64,000 bases of DNA from Halorubrum sp. 2020YC2 (GTDB lineage Archaea > Halobacteriota > Halobacteria > Halobacteriales > Haloferacaceae): contig NZ_CP076019.1 in the NCBI RefSeq assembly GCF_018623055.1, positions 62,001 to 126,000 on the forward strand, written 5' to 3'. This document shows positions 52,430 through 61,596 of the stretch, piece after piece. The position numbers and the translations under genes are program-made. Each line of letters starts with the position of its first letter. The stretch's first letter is position 1. Below the pieces are notes generated by a model. That model was given only the letters and a program-made list of their open reading frames with translations, ran no database searches and was not told the DNA's origin.

Positions 52430-52951
52430 ATGTCGCTGGCAGCCGACACCCGCGAGGCGGTCCGCTCGCGCCCGTTCGTCCTCGACGCGCTCCGCGCCGG
52501 GCTGTTGAACCACAGCGCGGCGGCCGCGTGGCTGGTCAAGGCCGCCGACCTCGACGGCAACCCCGACGCGGTCGCGGCCGCGCTCCGTCGGTTCCGCGAG
52601 GAACTGCCCGCGTACGCGACCGAAACGCGGACGGCGACCGTCTCGATGCGCAGCGGCGTGGGCCTCTCCGACGGCGAGACCGACTCGGACGCGCCCGACC
52701 CGCTGATCCGGGTCGGAGACGTCGCCCTCGTCCCCGAGGGCGACCGCACCGCGGTCGTCGCGACCGGCGGCGTCGACGCCGCGGCGCTCGCGGCGGCCCT
52801 CCGCCGACTCGCGGCCCGCGACGCCGGCGTCGCGGCCGCGGGAGTCGCGGGCGACGCGCTCGTCTGCGTCGTCGGTCGACGGGACGGTCCGGACGCGGTC
52901 CGAGCCGTCGAGGCCGCGCTCGACGCGGTGCCAGCCGTCGACCGACCCTGA
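52430..52951 (+). CDS. Conserved haloarchaeal protein of unknown function (173 aa)
   Basis: Starts at MSLAADTREAVRSRPFVLDA. The N-terminal 60 residues look like a small helical (HTH-like) unit: FVLDALRAGLLNHSAAAAWL with a following LDGNPDAVAAALRRFREEL. The C-terminal part (GGVDAAALAAALRRLAARDAG, VAGDALVCVVGRRDGPDAV) has the beta-alpha-beta-beta order of an ACT-like regulatory domain. So a regulator is possible. I do not know an experimental function. It follows the BCCT gene by 71 nt. Confidence 0.72.
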   Translation: MSLAADTREAVRSRPFVLDALRAGLLNHSAAAAWLVKAADLDGNPDAVAAALRRFREELPAYATETRTATVSMRSGVGLSDGETDSDAPDPLIRVGDVALVPEGDRTAVVATGGVDAAALAAALRRLAARDAGVAAAGVAGDALVCVVGRRDGPDAVRAVEAALDAVPAVDRP

Positions 52952-53078
52952 CGCGCGGCCGACGTTCCCGCCCGGACCCCTCTCGCGGTCCGCGCGTCCC
53001 GCCGTCGACCGTCTCGCTCCGTTCCCGTCCCCCCGAAGCCTCCGAAGTCCCTAAGAGCGGCGCGGCCCCAGATCGGGT

Positions 53079-53948
53079 ATGCAATCGCTCGTCATCGTCG
53101 CGCACGGCTCGCACCTCAACCCCGAGTCGAGCGCGCCGACGTACGACCACGCCGACACGATCCGAGCGACCGGTGCCTTCGACGAGGTCCGAACTGGCTT
53201 CTGGAAGGAGGAACCGCACTTCCGAGAGGTGCTCCGCACCGTCGAGGGCGACGAGGTATACGTCGTCCCGCTGTTCGTCTCGGAGGGGTACTTCACCGAG
53301 CAGGTGATCCCGCGCGAACTCCGGCTCGGCGGCTGGGACGTCTCCGAGTGGGGGTCGGACGGGCTCTCGGCCGATCAGGCCACGCTCGTCGCCGAGGACA
53401 TCGACCGCGAGGTCCACTACTGCGGCCCGGTCGGGACCCACCGCGCGATGACCGACGTGATCGTCCGGCGCGCGGAGTCGGTGACGGACGACCCGGACGT
53501 GGGCGACGACTTCGGCCTCGCCGTCGTCGGCCACGGCACCGAGCGCAACGAGAACAGCGCGAAGGCCATCGAGTACCACGCCGACCGGATCGCGGAGCGT
53601 GACCGCTTCGACGAGGTGAAGGCGCTGTACATGGACGAGGAGCCGGAGGTCGACGACCTCCCCGAGCACTTCGAGAGCGACGACGTGGTCCTGGTCCCCC
53701 TCTTCATCGCGGACGGCTACCACACCCAAGAGGACATCCCGGAGGACGTGGGCCTCTGCGAGGACCACACCGAGGGATACGACGTGCCAGAGACGGTCGA
53801 CGGCACCCGGATCTGGTACGCCGGCGCGGTGGGGACGGAGCCGCTCATGGCCGACGTGGTGCTTGAGCGCGCGGCCGACGCCGGCGCCGACCTCGGGACC
53901 GCGCTCGACGACGTGCGCGAGACGACCCGCGTCGCCACGGGGGACTGA
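53079..53948 (+). CDS. cbiX: CbiX-type sirohydrochlorin cobaltochelatase family protein
   Basis: 289 residues made of two related halves: VIVAHGSHLNPESSAPTYDHA near the start and LAVVGHGTERNENSAKAIEYHA from ~residue 148. Each carries the histidine that holds the metal in CbiX/SirB chelatases, and each half ends with VPLFVSEGYFTEQVIP or VPLFIADGYHTQEDIP. Inserts Co(II) into sirohydrochlorin early in anaerobic cobalamin synthesis, or Fe for siroheme. It is followed 2 nt later by the DR2241-type gene. Confidence 0.9.
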   Translation: MQSLVIVAHGSHLNPESSAPTYDHADTIRATGAFDEVRTGFWKEEPHFREVLRTVEGDEVYVVPLFVSEGYFTEQVIPRELRLGGWDVSEWGSDGLSADQATLVAEDIDREVHYCGPVGTHRAMTDVIVRRAESVTDDPDVGDDFGLAVVGHGTERNENSAKAIEYHADRIAERDRFDEVKALYMDEEPEVDDLPEHFESDDVVLVPLFIADGYHTQEDIPEDVGLCEDHTEGYDVPETVDGTRIWYAGAVGTEPLMADVVLERAADAGADLGTALDDVRETTRVATGD

Positions 53949-53950
53949 CC

Positions 53951-55177
53951 GTGACCGACGCCACTTCCGCGACCGGCGACGAGGCGGGCGACGGCGAAGC
54001 GGGCGACGGCGGGCCGGAGGTCCCCGATATCGACCTCCCGAGCGACGCCTTCGACGCGGTCCTCGACGCGCTCGACGACCGCGACCCCGGCGACCCGATC
54101 CGGTTCGAGGGGTTCGGCGTCGCCCGCGTCGGGAGCGACACCGGAGACGGAAACGGCGACGCGGCGGGCGAGTACCGCCTCGACCCCGCCGACGGCGACC
54201 GCCGGGACGGGCTGTCGGAGCGCGAGCTCCACGAGGCCCTGTCGGAGCGCGCCCCGGCGGTCACGGACTGGTACGCCTTCGAGCGGGTCGTGGGCGAGTT
54301 CGGGCCGCGCCGCGCCTTCCTCCGCTGGATCGAGGACGCCGACGGCGAGACGGTGGCGACCCGGTACGCCGCGCTCGCGGAGGGGATCGAGCGCGCCTGG
54401 GGCGAGCTGCGGATTACGGCGACCGCCACGGACCGGGGCGAGCGGCGCTACGACGTGCGCCACGCCGACGACGCCGGCGTCCCCGTCGACGACCTGGAGG
54501 CGCACGAGGACCCGCTCGACGCGCGCGAACTCGTCACCTTCGACGAGAAGGGGCGGTACCGTCCCCTCAAGACCGCGCCGTCGCTCGCGGGCGGCTGGGT
54601 CTTCCCCGACCTCGGGCCGCGCGACCTCTACGAGACGGTGGAGACGATCTACCCCGCGACGGTCGCCAACTGGCACCGCGAGCGCGAGGGTGAGCTGGAC
54701 GTGACCCACTGGCGCGAGACGATGGAACGCCAGTCGGGCATCTACGGCGTCGTGAAGACGTGGGACCGCGGCGAGGGCCACGAGCACGTCGACTGGGTCG
54801 CGGAGGCGTGTTGTGACGACTCGCAGTGTCTCAAGCGCCGGGAGTGGGAGTACGACGAAGACACCGACCTTGACGTCGACGGCGGCGACGGGGTCTTCCC
54901 CTGTCGCGAGCCCTGCTCCGTCGTCGTGTCCGCCGCGCGGAAGTGGACGCGGTTAGAGAGCGAGCAGCCGCGGACCTACGAGTTCGACCTGACGCCGAGC
55001 GAGAAGGAGCAGGTGGAGGACATCATCGACGCGGTCGCGGACGGCCGGACCGACGAGATCCGCGAGGCGGACGCGAAGGAGGGCGCGAACCGCTACCGCG
55101 CCCGGTTCCTGCGAGCGAAGCGGTTCGACGACGAGGGGAACCTCGGCGGCGTGCCGACCGACCCGGACGAGGAGTGA
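53951..55177 (+). CDS. DR2241-family protein, probable CbiX partner
   Basis: 408 residues, GTG start two bases after the cbiX stop. The C-terminal half has a cysteine cluster EACCDDSQCLKRREW ... FPCREPCSVVVSAARKW, compatible with a [4Fe-4S] or metal site, and an end region RFLRAKRFDDEGNLGGVPTDP. Proteins of the DR2241 type recur next to or fused with CbiX in haloarchaea and Deinococcus, so they may deliver metal or electrons to the chelatase (inference from context). The N-terminal 60 residues are an acidic leader. Confidence 0.8.
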   Translation: MTDATSATGDEAGDGEAGDGGPEVPDIDLPSDAFDAVLDALDDRDPGDPIRFEGFGVARVGSDTGDGNGDAAGEYRLDPADGDRRDGLSERELHEALSERAPAVTDWYAFERVVGEFGPRRAFLRWIEDADGETVATRYAALAEGIERAWGELRITATATDRGERRYDVRHADDAGVPVDDLEAHEDPLDARELVTFDEKGRYRPLKTAPSLAGGWVFPDLGPRDLYETVETIYPATVANWHREREGELDVTHWRETMERQSGIYGVVKTWDRGEGHEHVDWVAEACCDDSQCLKRREWEYDEDTDLDVDGGDGVFPCREPCSVVVSAARKWTRLESEQPRTYEFDLTPSEKEQVEDIIDAVADGRTDEIREADAKEGANRYRARFLRAKRFDDEGNLGGVPTDPDEE

Positions 55178-55267
55178 CTCCCTCCGGGGGTCGGACCTGA
55201 CCGCGCCGCCTCGGAAACATCGCCGCGCCCCGCAGGCTTTTCTCACCGCCCCCGGTACGGTGAGGTA

Positions 55268-56074
55268 ATGAACGCCGTCACGCTGGGCCCCGCCGGCACG
55301 TACTCGCACCGCGCCGCGCGCGCCGTCGCCGCCGAGGTGTCGTTCCGGGAGTCTGTCACCGCCATCGTCGACGCCGTCGCGGACGGCGAGTTCGAGCGCG
55401 GGGTCGTCCCCATCGAGAACAGCATCGAGGGCTCCGTCACGGAGAGCCTCGACGCGCTCGCGGAGTACGACGTCTCGGTCTCCCGCGAGGTCGTCACCCC
55501 GATCCGCCACGCCCTCCTCGCGCAGGGCGACGGGTTCGACGTCGTCGCGAGCCACTCGCAGGCGCTCGCGCAGTGTCGCAACTGGCTGGAGGCGAACTAC
55601 CCGAACGCCGGGCTCGAAGCGGTCGCCTCCACGGCTCGCGGGGTCGAGCGCGCCCGCGAGGACGCCCGCGTCGCCGGGATCGGGCACCCGGATAACGCCG
55701 GCGACGACCTCGCTATCCTCGCGGAGGACATTCAGGACCGCACCTCGAACGCGACCCGGTTCCTCGTCGTCGCGCCCGAGTCCGCCCGCGCCGACGCCGG
55801 CGGGAAGACCACCCTGATCGTCTACCCAAACGCGAACTACCCCGGCCTCCTGCTCGAACTGCTGGAAGCCTTTGCCGACCGCAACCTCAACCTCTCGCGG
55901 ATCGAGTCGCGCCCGAGCGGCGAGCGCCTCGGCGACTACCTGTTCCACTTCGACGTGGACGCCGGCCTCTACGAGGACCACATGGCGAAGGCGGTCGCGG
56001 ACGTGGAGGCCATCGCCGACAAGGGGTGGGTGAAGGTGTTAGGCTCGTACGACACCGAACACGTGCTGAACTGA
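55268..56074 (+). CDS. pheA: Prephenate dehydratase
   Basis: 268 residues, ATG start. VTLGPAGTYSHRAARAVA and VVPIENSIEGSVTESLDAL begin the catalytic domain, and RTSNATRFLVVAPES contains the Thr-Arg-Phe motif essential for dehydration. The C-terminal ACT domain has LLLELLEAFADRNLNLSRIE followed by SRPSGERLGDYLFHFDV, the phenylalanine-binding ESRP region. Converts prephenate to phenylpyruvate in phenylalanine synthesis and is expected to be feedback-inhibited by phenylalanine. Confidence 0.96.
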   Translation: MNAVTLGPAGTYSHRAARAVAAEVSFRESVTAIVDAVADGEFERGVVPIENSIEGSVTESLDALAEYDVSVSREVVTPIRHALLAQGDGFDVVASHSQALAQCRNWLEANYPNAGLEAVASTARGVERAREDARVAGIGHPDNAGDDLAILAEDIQDRTSNATRFLVVAPESARADAGGKTTLIVYPNANYPGLLLELLEAFADRNLNLSRIESRPSGERLGDYLFHFDVDAGLYEDHMAKAVADVEAIADKGWVKVLGSYDTEHVLN

Positions 56075-56169
56075 GGCCCGAACCTCGGAAGGCGGCGGCC
56101 GATGCCGCCGATCCGATATTTAATTGACCAGCTCCGACGATGACGACTGTTTATAAATGAACGCAGCGG

Positions 56170-56503
56170 TGCGGTGGCGCGTGCCGACGAGCAGCCGTCA
56201 GGCTGCGAGTCGCACGCGCGAGGGACGCCGCGAGCAGCGTGGCGCGAAGCGCCACGGGCAGCCGGCGCAAAGCGCCGGCGACGACGTGGGCGACCGTAGG
56301 GAGCCCCGAGCGAGCGGCGAGGCTGGGGGGAGTCGTGAGGTGCGGTGCTGTGCGGGGCGGGACTCAAAGGGGCAGCCGCGAGGCGGCCGCAGACGACGCA
56401 AGCACCGTAACGAGGGAGCGAACAGCGTGAGCGACCGAGTGAGGCGCGCAGCGAGTGTGCGGCCGCCTCGCGGCTGGGGCTTTGGCGGTGTTAACCGCCG
56501 ATC
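56170..56503 (-). repeat. Structured intergenic repeat, copy 4, with flanking direct repeats
   Basis: Reverse orientation. Perfect 19-nt arms CAGCCGCGAGGCGGCCGCA (56373-56391) and TGCGGCCGCCTCGCGGCTG (56458-56476); constant box GGGACTCAAAGGGGCAGCC at ~56360. Triloop palindromes at 56239-56255 (GTGGCGC-GAA-GCGCCAC) and 56261-56279 (loop AAA). TTTATAAATGAACG (56150-56163) and TTTATAAGTGAACG (56516-56529) lie just outside both ends, a 14-nt near-identical direct repeat. It sits between the converging pheA and cysS genes and accounts for most of 56075-56591. Confidence 0.82.
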
Positions 56504-56591
56504 TGTCATCAACCATTTATAAGTGAACGGCCGCGAGTTCCGCTACTGTCACCACACTGACGCCCATACCGGAGAAACACGAATTCCCGTA

Positions 56592-58100
56592 TTATTCGAA
56601 TCGGTACGTCGCGCCGTCCGGGCCGTCCTCGATTTCGACGCCGACCTCCTGAAGCGCGTCCCGGAGTTCGTCCGCGCGCTCGTAGTTGCCGGCCTCGCGC
56701 TCGGCCTCGCGCACGTCCAGCACCAGCTCGACCAGCTCGCCGGCGAGGTCCACGTCGCCGTCGCTCGTCGACTCGAACTGGAGGCCGAGCACGTCGCCGC
56801 CGAGTTCTTCGAACGCCTCGACCGCCTCGCGGAGGCCGCGGTAGTCGTAAGCGGACTCGCTGTTGGCGTCGCCGTCGCCCGCCTCGTCGACCGCGTCCAC
56901 GTGCCGATTCACCGCGTCGGTCAGGTCCAAGAGCGCGGCGGTCGCCTCCCGGAGGTTCAGGTCGTCGTTCATCGCGGCCGCGAAGTCGCCGCGCGCGGCG
57001 TCGGCCGCCTCGCGGAGGTCCGCGTCCGCGGCCTTCGTGCGGGACTCGGTCGAGTCGAGCGCCCCGACCGCGCGGTCGTAGGTGCGCGAGAGGCGCTCCC
57101 AGCGCTCCTCGGCCTCCGTGATCGTCTCCTCGGTGAGCGCCTGCTCGGAGCGGTAGGCCGCGCCGGCGTAGAAGGTGCGGACCACGTTGACGCCGAGTTC
57201 CTCTAAGGCGTCCGGCACGGTCCAGAAGTTGCCGATCGAGGAGGACATCTTCTCGCCGTCCATCTCCAGTAAGCCGACGTGGAGCCAGTGGCGCGCGAAC
57301 GCCTCGCCGGTGGCCGCCTCCGACTGCGCGATCTCGTTTTCGTGGTGCGGGAAGACCAGATCCCGGCCGCCCATGTGGACGTCGAGGGTGTCCCCGAGGT
57401 GCGTCGTCGACATGGCCGAGCACTCGACGTGCCAGCCCGGGCGCCCCTCGCCCCACGGCGAGTCCCACGTTTCGCCGTCGGGCGTCTCGGCGCCGTGGTC
57501 GTGCTTCGCGTGCTCGCGCGCGGCGGTCTCGCTCACGCCGTCGGCCTTCCAGAGGGCGAAGTCCGCGGGGTTGCGCTTCTCAGAGCGCTCGTCCGGTTCG
57601 CCCTGCGCTTCGAGTGCGTCCACCTCCTGATTCGAGAGCTTGCCGTACCCGTCGAAGCTGGTCACGTCGAAGTAGACGGAGCCGTTCGACTCGTAGGCGT
57701 ACCCCCGCTCGATCAGCGTCTCGACGAGGTCGAGTATCTCCGGGACGTGCTCGGTGACGCGCGGGTACACCTCGGCCCGCTTCAGGTTCAGCCCGCGCAT
57801 CGCGTCGAAGACGCTCGCGGTGAACGTCTCGGCCACGTCGCGCTCGGCCGCCCAGTCGTCCCGCTCCCCGACGCGGGCGGTGATCTTCTCGTTGACGTCG
57901 GTGACGTTCTCGACGTGGCGCACGTCGTAGCCGACGTGTTCGAGCCACCGGTGGAGGACGTCGGCGTGGAACCACAGGCGGGCGTGCCCGAGGTGGGGGT
58001 CGTCCGACACCGTCAGGCCGCAGACGTACAGCGTGACGTCGCCGTCGGCCGTGAACTCGACGCGCTCGTCTTCCAGGGTGTCGGTAACGACGAGACTCAT
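56592..58100 (-). CDS. cysS: Cysteinyl-tRNA synthetase
   Basis: 502 residues. Class I signatures: LYVCGLTVSDDPHLGHARLW (zinc cysteine and HIGH-equivalent) and DGEKMSSSIGNFWTVP (KMSKS-equivalent). WHVECSAMSTTHLGDTLDVH and GGRDLVFPHHENEIAQSEAA supply the other zinc ligands and the cysteine-recognition site. Complete length. TATA-like GATTTAAAAC on the minus strand about 30 nt before the ATG suggests a short or absent leader. Confidence 0.97.
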   Translation of the reverse strand: MSLVVTDTLEDERVEFTADGDVTLYVCGLTVSDDPHLGHARLWFHADVLHRWLEHVGYDVRHVENVTDVNEKITARVGERDDWAAERDVAETFTASVFDAMRGLNLKRAEVYPRVTEHVPEILDLVETLIERGYAYESNGSVYFDVTSFDGYGKLSNQEVDALEAQGEPDERSEKRNPADFALWKADGVSETAAREHAKHDHGAETPDGETWDSPWGEGRPGWHVECSAMSTTHLGDTLDVHMGGRDLVFPHHENEIAQSEAATGEAFARHWLHVGLLEMDGEKMSSSIGNFWTVPDALEELGVNVVRTFYAGAAYRSEQALTEETITEAEERWERLSRTYDRAVGALDSTESRTKAADADLREAADAARGDFAAAMNDDLNLREATAALLDLTDAVNRHVDAVDEAGDGDANSESAYDYRGLREAVEAFEELGGDVLGLQFESTSDGDVDLAGELVELVLDVREAEREAGNYERADELRDALQEVGVEIEDGPDGATYRFE

Positions 58101-58332
58101 TACAAGACGGTTGCCGAGGTGAGCGTTTTAAATCGTCGGATCGAGCGAGACGACGGGTACGAGGACCGGTCCGCTGTCGGTTCGTCTGTTTACGCACTTA
58201 TCCTCGACATCGACCGCGGAGTAGCGACGAATACCGAGAAACATCCAGCCGCTCGGCTGGACACAGCTGATTCTCGAACGAGAGGGAACGTCTCCAACGC
58301 CCCAGCCGCTCGCTTATAAATAGCAATCAACA

Positions 58333-58679
58333 GATCGACAGCGGGCACCGCCAAAGCCCCAGCCGCGAAGCCGCCGCACACTCGCTGCGCTCCTCGTTCG
58401 TTCGCTTCGCTCACTCACTGTGGTGCTTGCGTCGTCTGCGGCGGCTTCGCGGCTGCCCCTTTGAGTCCCCACCCCGCACCGCAACCGCCGGAAGACGTTC
58501 CTGCTCGCTCACTCCGTTCGCTGTGCGGGCTGCGACTTCCGTGCTCCCGCTCGCTCCCTCCGGTCGCTCGCGGGACCGCAGCCTCACGCCTCCCCAGCCT
58601 CGTCGCTCACTCCGTTCGCGACTCCCTCGCGCGTGCGGTTCGCGCCGCGATGCGGCGCTCACCGGCACGCGCCACCGCA
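58333..58679 (+). repeat. Structured intergenic repeat, copy 5
   Basis: Starts GATCGACAGCGGGCACCGCC, ends CACGCGCCACCGCA. Perfect arms CAGCCGCGAAGCCGCCGCA (58360-58378) and TGCGGCGGCTTCGCGGCTG (58437-58455); inner loop has the shared GTGGTGCTTGCGTCG. The constant box GCCCCTTTGAGTCCCC follows at 58455. Closing pair GCGCGTGC (58629-58636) and GCACGCGC (58665-58672) with a GCGCCGC/GCGGCGC hairpin between. TTATAAATAG lies ~20 nt before the start and TTTATAG just after the end. It fills the stretch 58101-58709 between the cysS start and the ilvA stop. Confidence 0.82.
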
Positions 58680-58709
58680 GTTCCGTTTATAGATCAGCGA
58701 TGCCGCCTC

Positions 58710-59972
58710 TCACGCCTCCTGCGTCGTCCACGCCACCTCGTAGCCCGCCTTGCGCACCGCCTTGAGGACGCGGTCGACGTGTGCGGGGCCGTTCGTCTCC
58801 ACCTCGAACACGAGGTCGGCGTCGCCCACCGGCAGGTCCGGGCGGCTGCGCTCGTGGCGCACCGTCCGGATGTTCGCGCGCTCGCCGCCGATCAGAGTAG
58901 ATATCTCGCCCATCGTCCCGGGCGTGTCGTCGATGCGGACGGACAGCTCGATCAGCTGGTCGCGGTCGACGAGGGCGTGGGTCACCACTTCTTTCAGGGT
59001 CGTCACGTCGATGTTGCCGCCACAGAGGAGGGGGACGACGGTCTCGCCGCCCAGGTCGAGTTCGTCGCGCGCGTCGTCGTTTAAGAGGGCGGCCGCCGCG
59101 GTCGCGCCCGCGCCCTCCACCATCTGTTTCGCGCGCTCAAGGAGTAGCAGGATCGCGTTCGCCACGTCGTCGTCGCTCACGACGACCACCTCGTCGAGGT
59201 GTTCGTCCAGCAGGCCGAAGGTGAGGTCGCTCAGCCCGCCGGTCGCGATGCCGTCCGCGATCGTGTCGGGCTCGTCGCGCGTCACGAGTTCGCCGGCCGC
59301 GAGGCTCTCCGAGAGCGTGGAGGCGCCCTCCGTCTGAACCCCGACGACGCGCGTCGCCGGCGAGCGCGCCTTGACCGCGGTCGCGACGCCGCCCGCGAGG
59401 CCGCCGCCGCCCACGGGGACGAGGACGGTGTCGGCGTCGGGGACCTGATCGATCACCTCCAGTCCGAGCGTCCCCTGCCCGGCGACCACGTCCGGGTCGT
59501 CGAACGCGTGGACGAACCGCGTCCCGGGGTCGTCGACCAGCGTCTGCGCGTGCGCCATCGCTTCGGGGAAGGCGTTCCCGCGAAGGACGACCTCGGCGCC
59601 GTACGCGCGGGTCGCCTCGATCTTCGCGGCCGGCGCCGACTCCGGCATCACGATCGTCGCGTCGATCTCCGCGTCCGACGCCGCCAGCGCGACCCCCTGC
59701 GCGTGGTTGCCCGCGCTCGCGGCCACGACGCGCTCGATCGCGGGCTCGTCGCTTCCCGCTCCGGACCCGCCGATCGTCTGCGAGATCGCGTTGTACGCGC
59801 CGCGCGTCTTGAACGAGCCGGTGCGCTGGAGGTGCTCCATCTTCAGGCGCACGTCGGCGCCGCACCGCTCGCTCAGCGACCGGCTCCGCTCGACGGGCGT
59901 GCGCTGGACGATGTCGGTGCCGGCGAGCCGCTCGGCGGCGGCCTCGACGTCGTCGATCGTGACGGCGGACAT
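58710..59972 (-). CDS. ilvA: Threonine ammonia-lyase with C-terminal ACT domain
   Basis: 420 residues, ATG start. PLP lysine in QRTGSFKTRGAYNAI, glycine-rich phosphate cup VPVGGGGLAGGVATAVK, and VVAASAGNHAQGVALAA are the fold II dehydratase motifs. The C-terminal ~80 residues (ELSVRIDDTPGTMGEISTLI) are an ACT domain. Deaminates threonine (and serine) to 2-oxobutyrate for isoleucine synthesis or catabolism; the single ACT domain matches the shorter archaeal/TdcB-like type. A TTCG-rich repeat lies downstream of its stop. Confidence 0.93.
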   Translation of the reverse strand: MSAVTIDDVEAAAERLAGTDIVQRTPVERSRSLSERCGADVRLKMEHLQRTGSFKTRGAYNAISQTIGGSGAGSDEPAIERVVAASAGNHAQGVALAASDAEIDATIVMPESAPAAKIEATRAYGAEVVLRGNAFPEAMAHAQTLVDDPGTRFVHAFDDPDVVAGQGTLGLEVIDQVPDADTVLVPVGGGGLAGGVATAVKARSPATRVVGVQTEGASTLSESLAAGELVTRDEPDTIADGIATGGLSDLTFGLLDEHLDEVVVVSDDDVANAILLLLERAKQMVEGAGATAAAALLNDDARDELDLGGETVVPLLCGGNIDVTTLKEVVTHALVDRDQLIELSVRIDDTPGTMGEISTLIGGERANIRTVRHERSRPDLPVGDADLVFEVETNGPAHVDRVLKAVRKAGYEVAWTTQEA

Positions 59973-60086
59973 GGCGGAGGCGTTCTCGGCCCCCCACCAA
60001 AAGGACTCGGTTACGGAACGGAGTCGGGTCGGTCGCGTCCGGCCCGCGCTCGGACCGCCGTCCGCGGCCGCGCCCTCACCGCGGCG

Positions 60087-61472
60087 TCATCGCTTACCGA
60101 GCGCCTCCTCGAAGACGCGTTGGGCCCGCTCGTACCCCCCGTTCCGGTCGACGATCGGGTGCGGGTAGTCGGGCGCCAACTCCTCGCGCTCCGCCCGCGA
60201 GAGGGTCGGCCAGTCGACGACCTTGTCGGCCGGCACGTCCGCCAACTCCGGGACGTGTTCTTTCACGAAATGCGCCCCGTCGTCGTACTTGCTCATCTGG
60301 CTCACCGGATCGAAGATGCGAACGTCGACGGAGTCGGTCCCCGTTGAGGCGGTCCACTGCCACGCGCCGTGGTTCGAGGCGTAGTCGTGGTCGGTCAGCT
60401 GTTTCGTGAAGTAGCGCGCGCCGCGCCGCCAGTCGATCAGGAGGTGTTTCGTCAGAAAGCTCGCGACGACCTGCCGCGGGCGGTTATGGACGTACCCCTC
60501 CGCGTTCAGCTGGCGCATCCCGGCGTCGACGAGCGGGTAACCGGTTTCGCCGCGAGTCCACGCCTCGAAGTCCTCGTCGTCGTCGCGCCACGCGATCTCG
60601 TTCGGGAACGATTTGTAGTTCGACACCGCGAGATCCGGGTTGTAGTACAGCAGGTGGTACATCTGCTCGCGCCACGACAGCTCGTAGCGGTACTTGTCGA
60701 CGTTGCGCCGCTCCCCGCCGGTCACGGCGTCGTAGACGTCGCTCGCGCCCGCCCACAGTTCCCGGATGCCGATCGCGCCCGTGGCGAGGTACGGCGACAT
60801 CCGCGAGACGGCGCGCGTCGGCGCCTCCACGGCCCGCGCGAGGTCGTCGCGGGTGTCGTTGTACGAGGCGATCCCGCGATCGAGGAACTCGTCGAACCGC
60901 TCGCGGGCGGCCTCGTACCCGGCCGCCGGGAGGGCGATGTCGGCGTCGGGTTCGGGAACGGTCTTCCCGTCGCGCACGTCGGCCAGCGCCTCGGGATCCG
61001 GCTCCGCGTACGGCCCGCGCTTCGGTACGGCCTCCCAGTCGCCGTGGAACTGGCTGTGGTTCGGGTACCGCTCTTCCAGCCGCCCGGGGTCGACCAACAC
61101 CAGATCCGTCCGCGAGTCCGTCTCGACGCGCGCGCCGGCGAGCGCGTCCTCGACCGTCCGCTGGCGGTTTCGGCGGGCCGGGCGGTAGTGTTCGTTATAC
61201 GCGACCGCCTCCGCGTCGAACTCCGCGGCGAGGTCGACGAGGACCTCGTCGGGGTCGCCCGCGCGGACGATCAGGTCGCTCCCGAGTTCCTGATACCGCT
61301 CTTCCAGTCGCTTCACGTGCCGGAGGAACAGGGCGCGCTGGCGCGCGCCGACCGTCGCGAGCAGGTCGGCGTCGTACACGAAGACCGGCACGACCTCCCC
61401 CTCTCGGGCCGCGGCCGCGAGGCCGGCGTTGTCCCGCGTTCGCGCGTCGCCTCGGTGCCAAAACAGGCGCAT
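60087..61472 (-). CDS. phr: Deoxyribodipyrimidine photolyase (class I CPD photolyase)
   Basis: 461 residues. The N-terminal antenna domain begins MRLFWHRGDARTRDNAGL. The FAD-binding helical domain has LSWREQMYHLLYYNPDL, VDAGMRQLNAEGYVHNRPRQ and VVASFLTKHLLIDWRRGARY, followed by SNHGAWQWTASTGTD near the flavin; these align residue by residue with E. coli Phr. It splits UV-made cyclobutane pyrimidine dimers using blue light. The match to Phr at the substrate cavity favours photolyase over a signalling cryptochrome. Confidence 0.95.
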   Translation of the reverse strand: MRLFWHRGDARTRDNAGLAAAAREGEVVPVFVYDADLLATVGARQRALFLRHVKRLEERYQELGSDLIVRAGDPDEVLVDLAAEFDAEAVAYNEHYRPARRNRQRTVEDALAGARVETDSRTDLVLVDPGRLEERYPNHSQFHGDWEAVPKRGPYAEPDPEALADVRDGKTVPEPDADIALPAAGYEAARERFDEFLDRGIASYNDTRDDLARAVEAPTRAVSRMSPYLATGAIGIRELWAGASDVYDAVTGGERRNVDKYRYELSWREQMYHLLYYNPDLAVSNYKSFPNEIAWRDDDEDFEAWTRGETGYPLVDAGMRQLNAEGYVHNRPRQVVASFLTKHLLIDWRRGARYFTKQLTDHDYASNHGAWQWTASTGTDSVDVRIFDPVSQMSKYDDGAHFVKEHVPELADVPADKVVDWPTLSRAEREELAPDYPHPIVDRNGGYERAQRVFEEALGKR

Positions 61473-61596
61473 GCGATCGCTAGGGACGCCAGCGGATAGT
61501 GTCTGTCGCCCGTCCCCCGCGAGCGTCGCCCCGGAGCGCCCGCGTGCCCGCCTCCGCCAGTACGTTCAAGACGCTCCGTCACGAATCCTGACCTGT

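Noticed and set aside
58411-58668. Small open frames with DSKGQPR-like peptides inside structured repeats
   Set aside because: They follow the repeat sequence, change or break between copies and cover hairpins, so they are not likely to be genes.
58313-58705. Target-site duplication around structured-repeat copy 5
   Set aside because: TTATAAATAGCAATC and TTATAGATCAGCGATG look alike only at the TATA part and need a gap, so the similarity is too weak to call.
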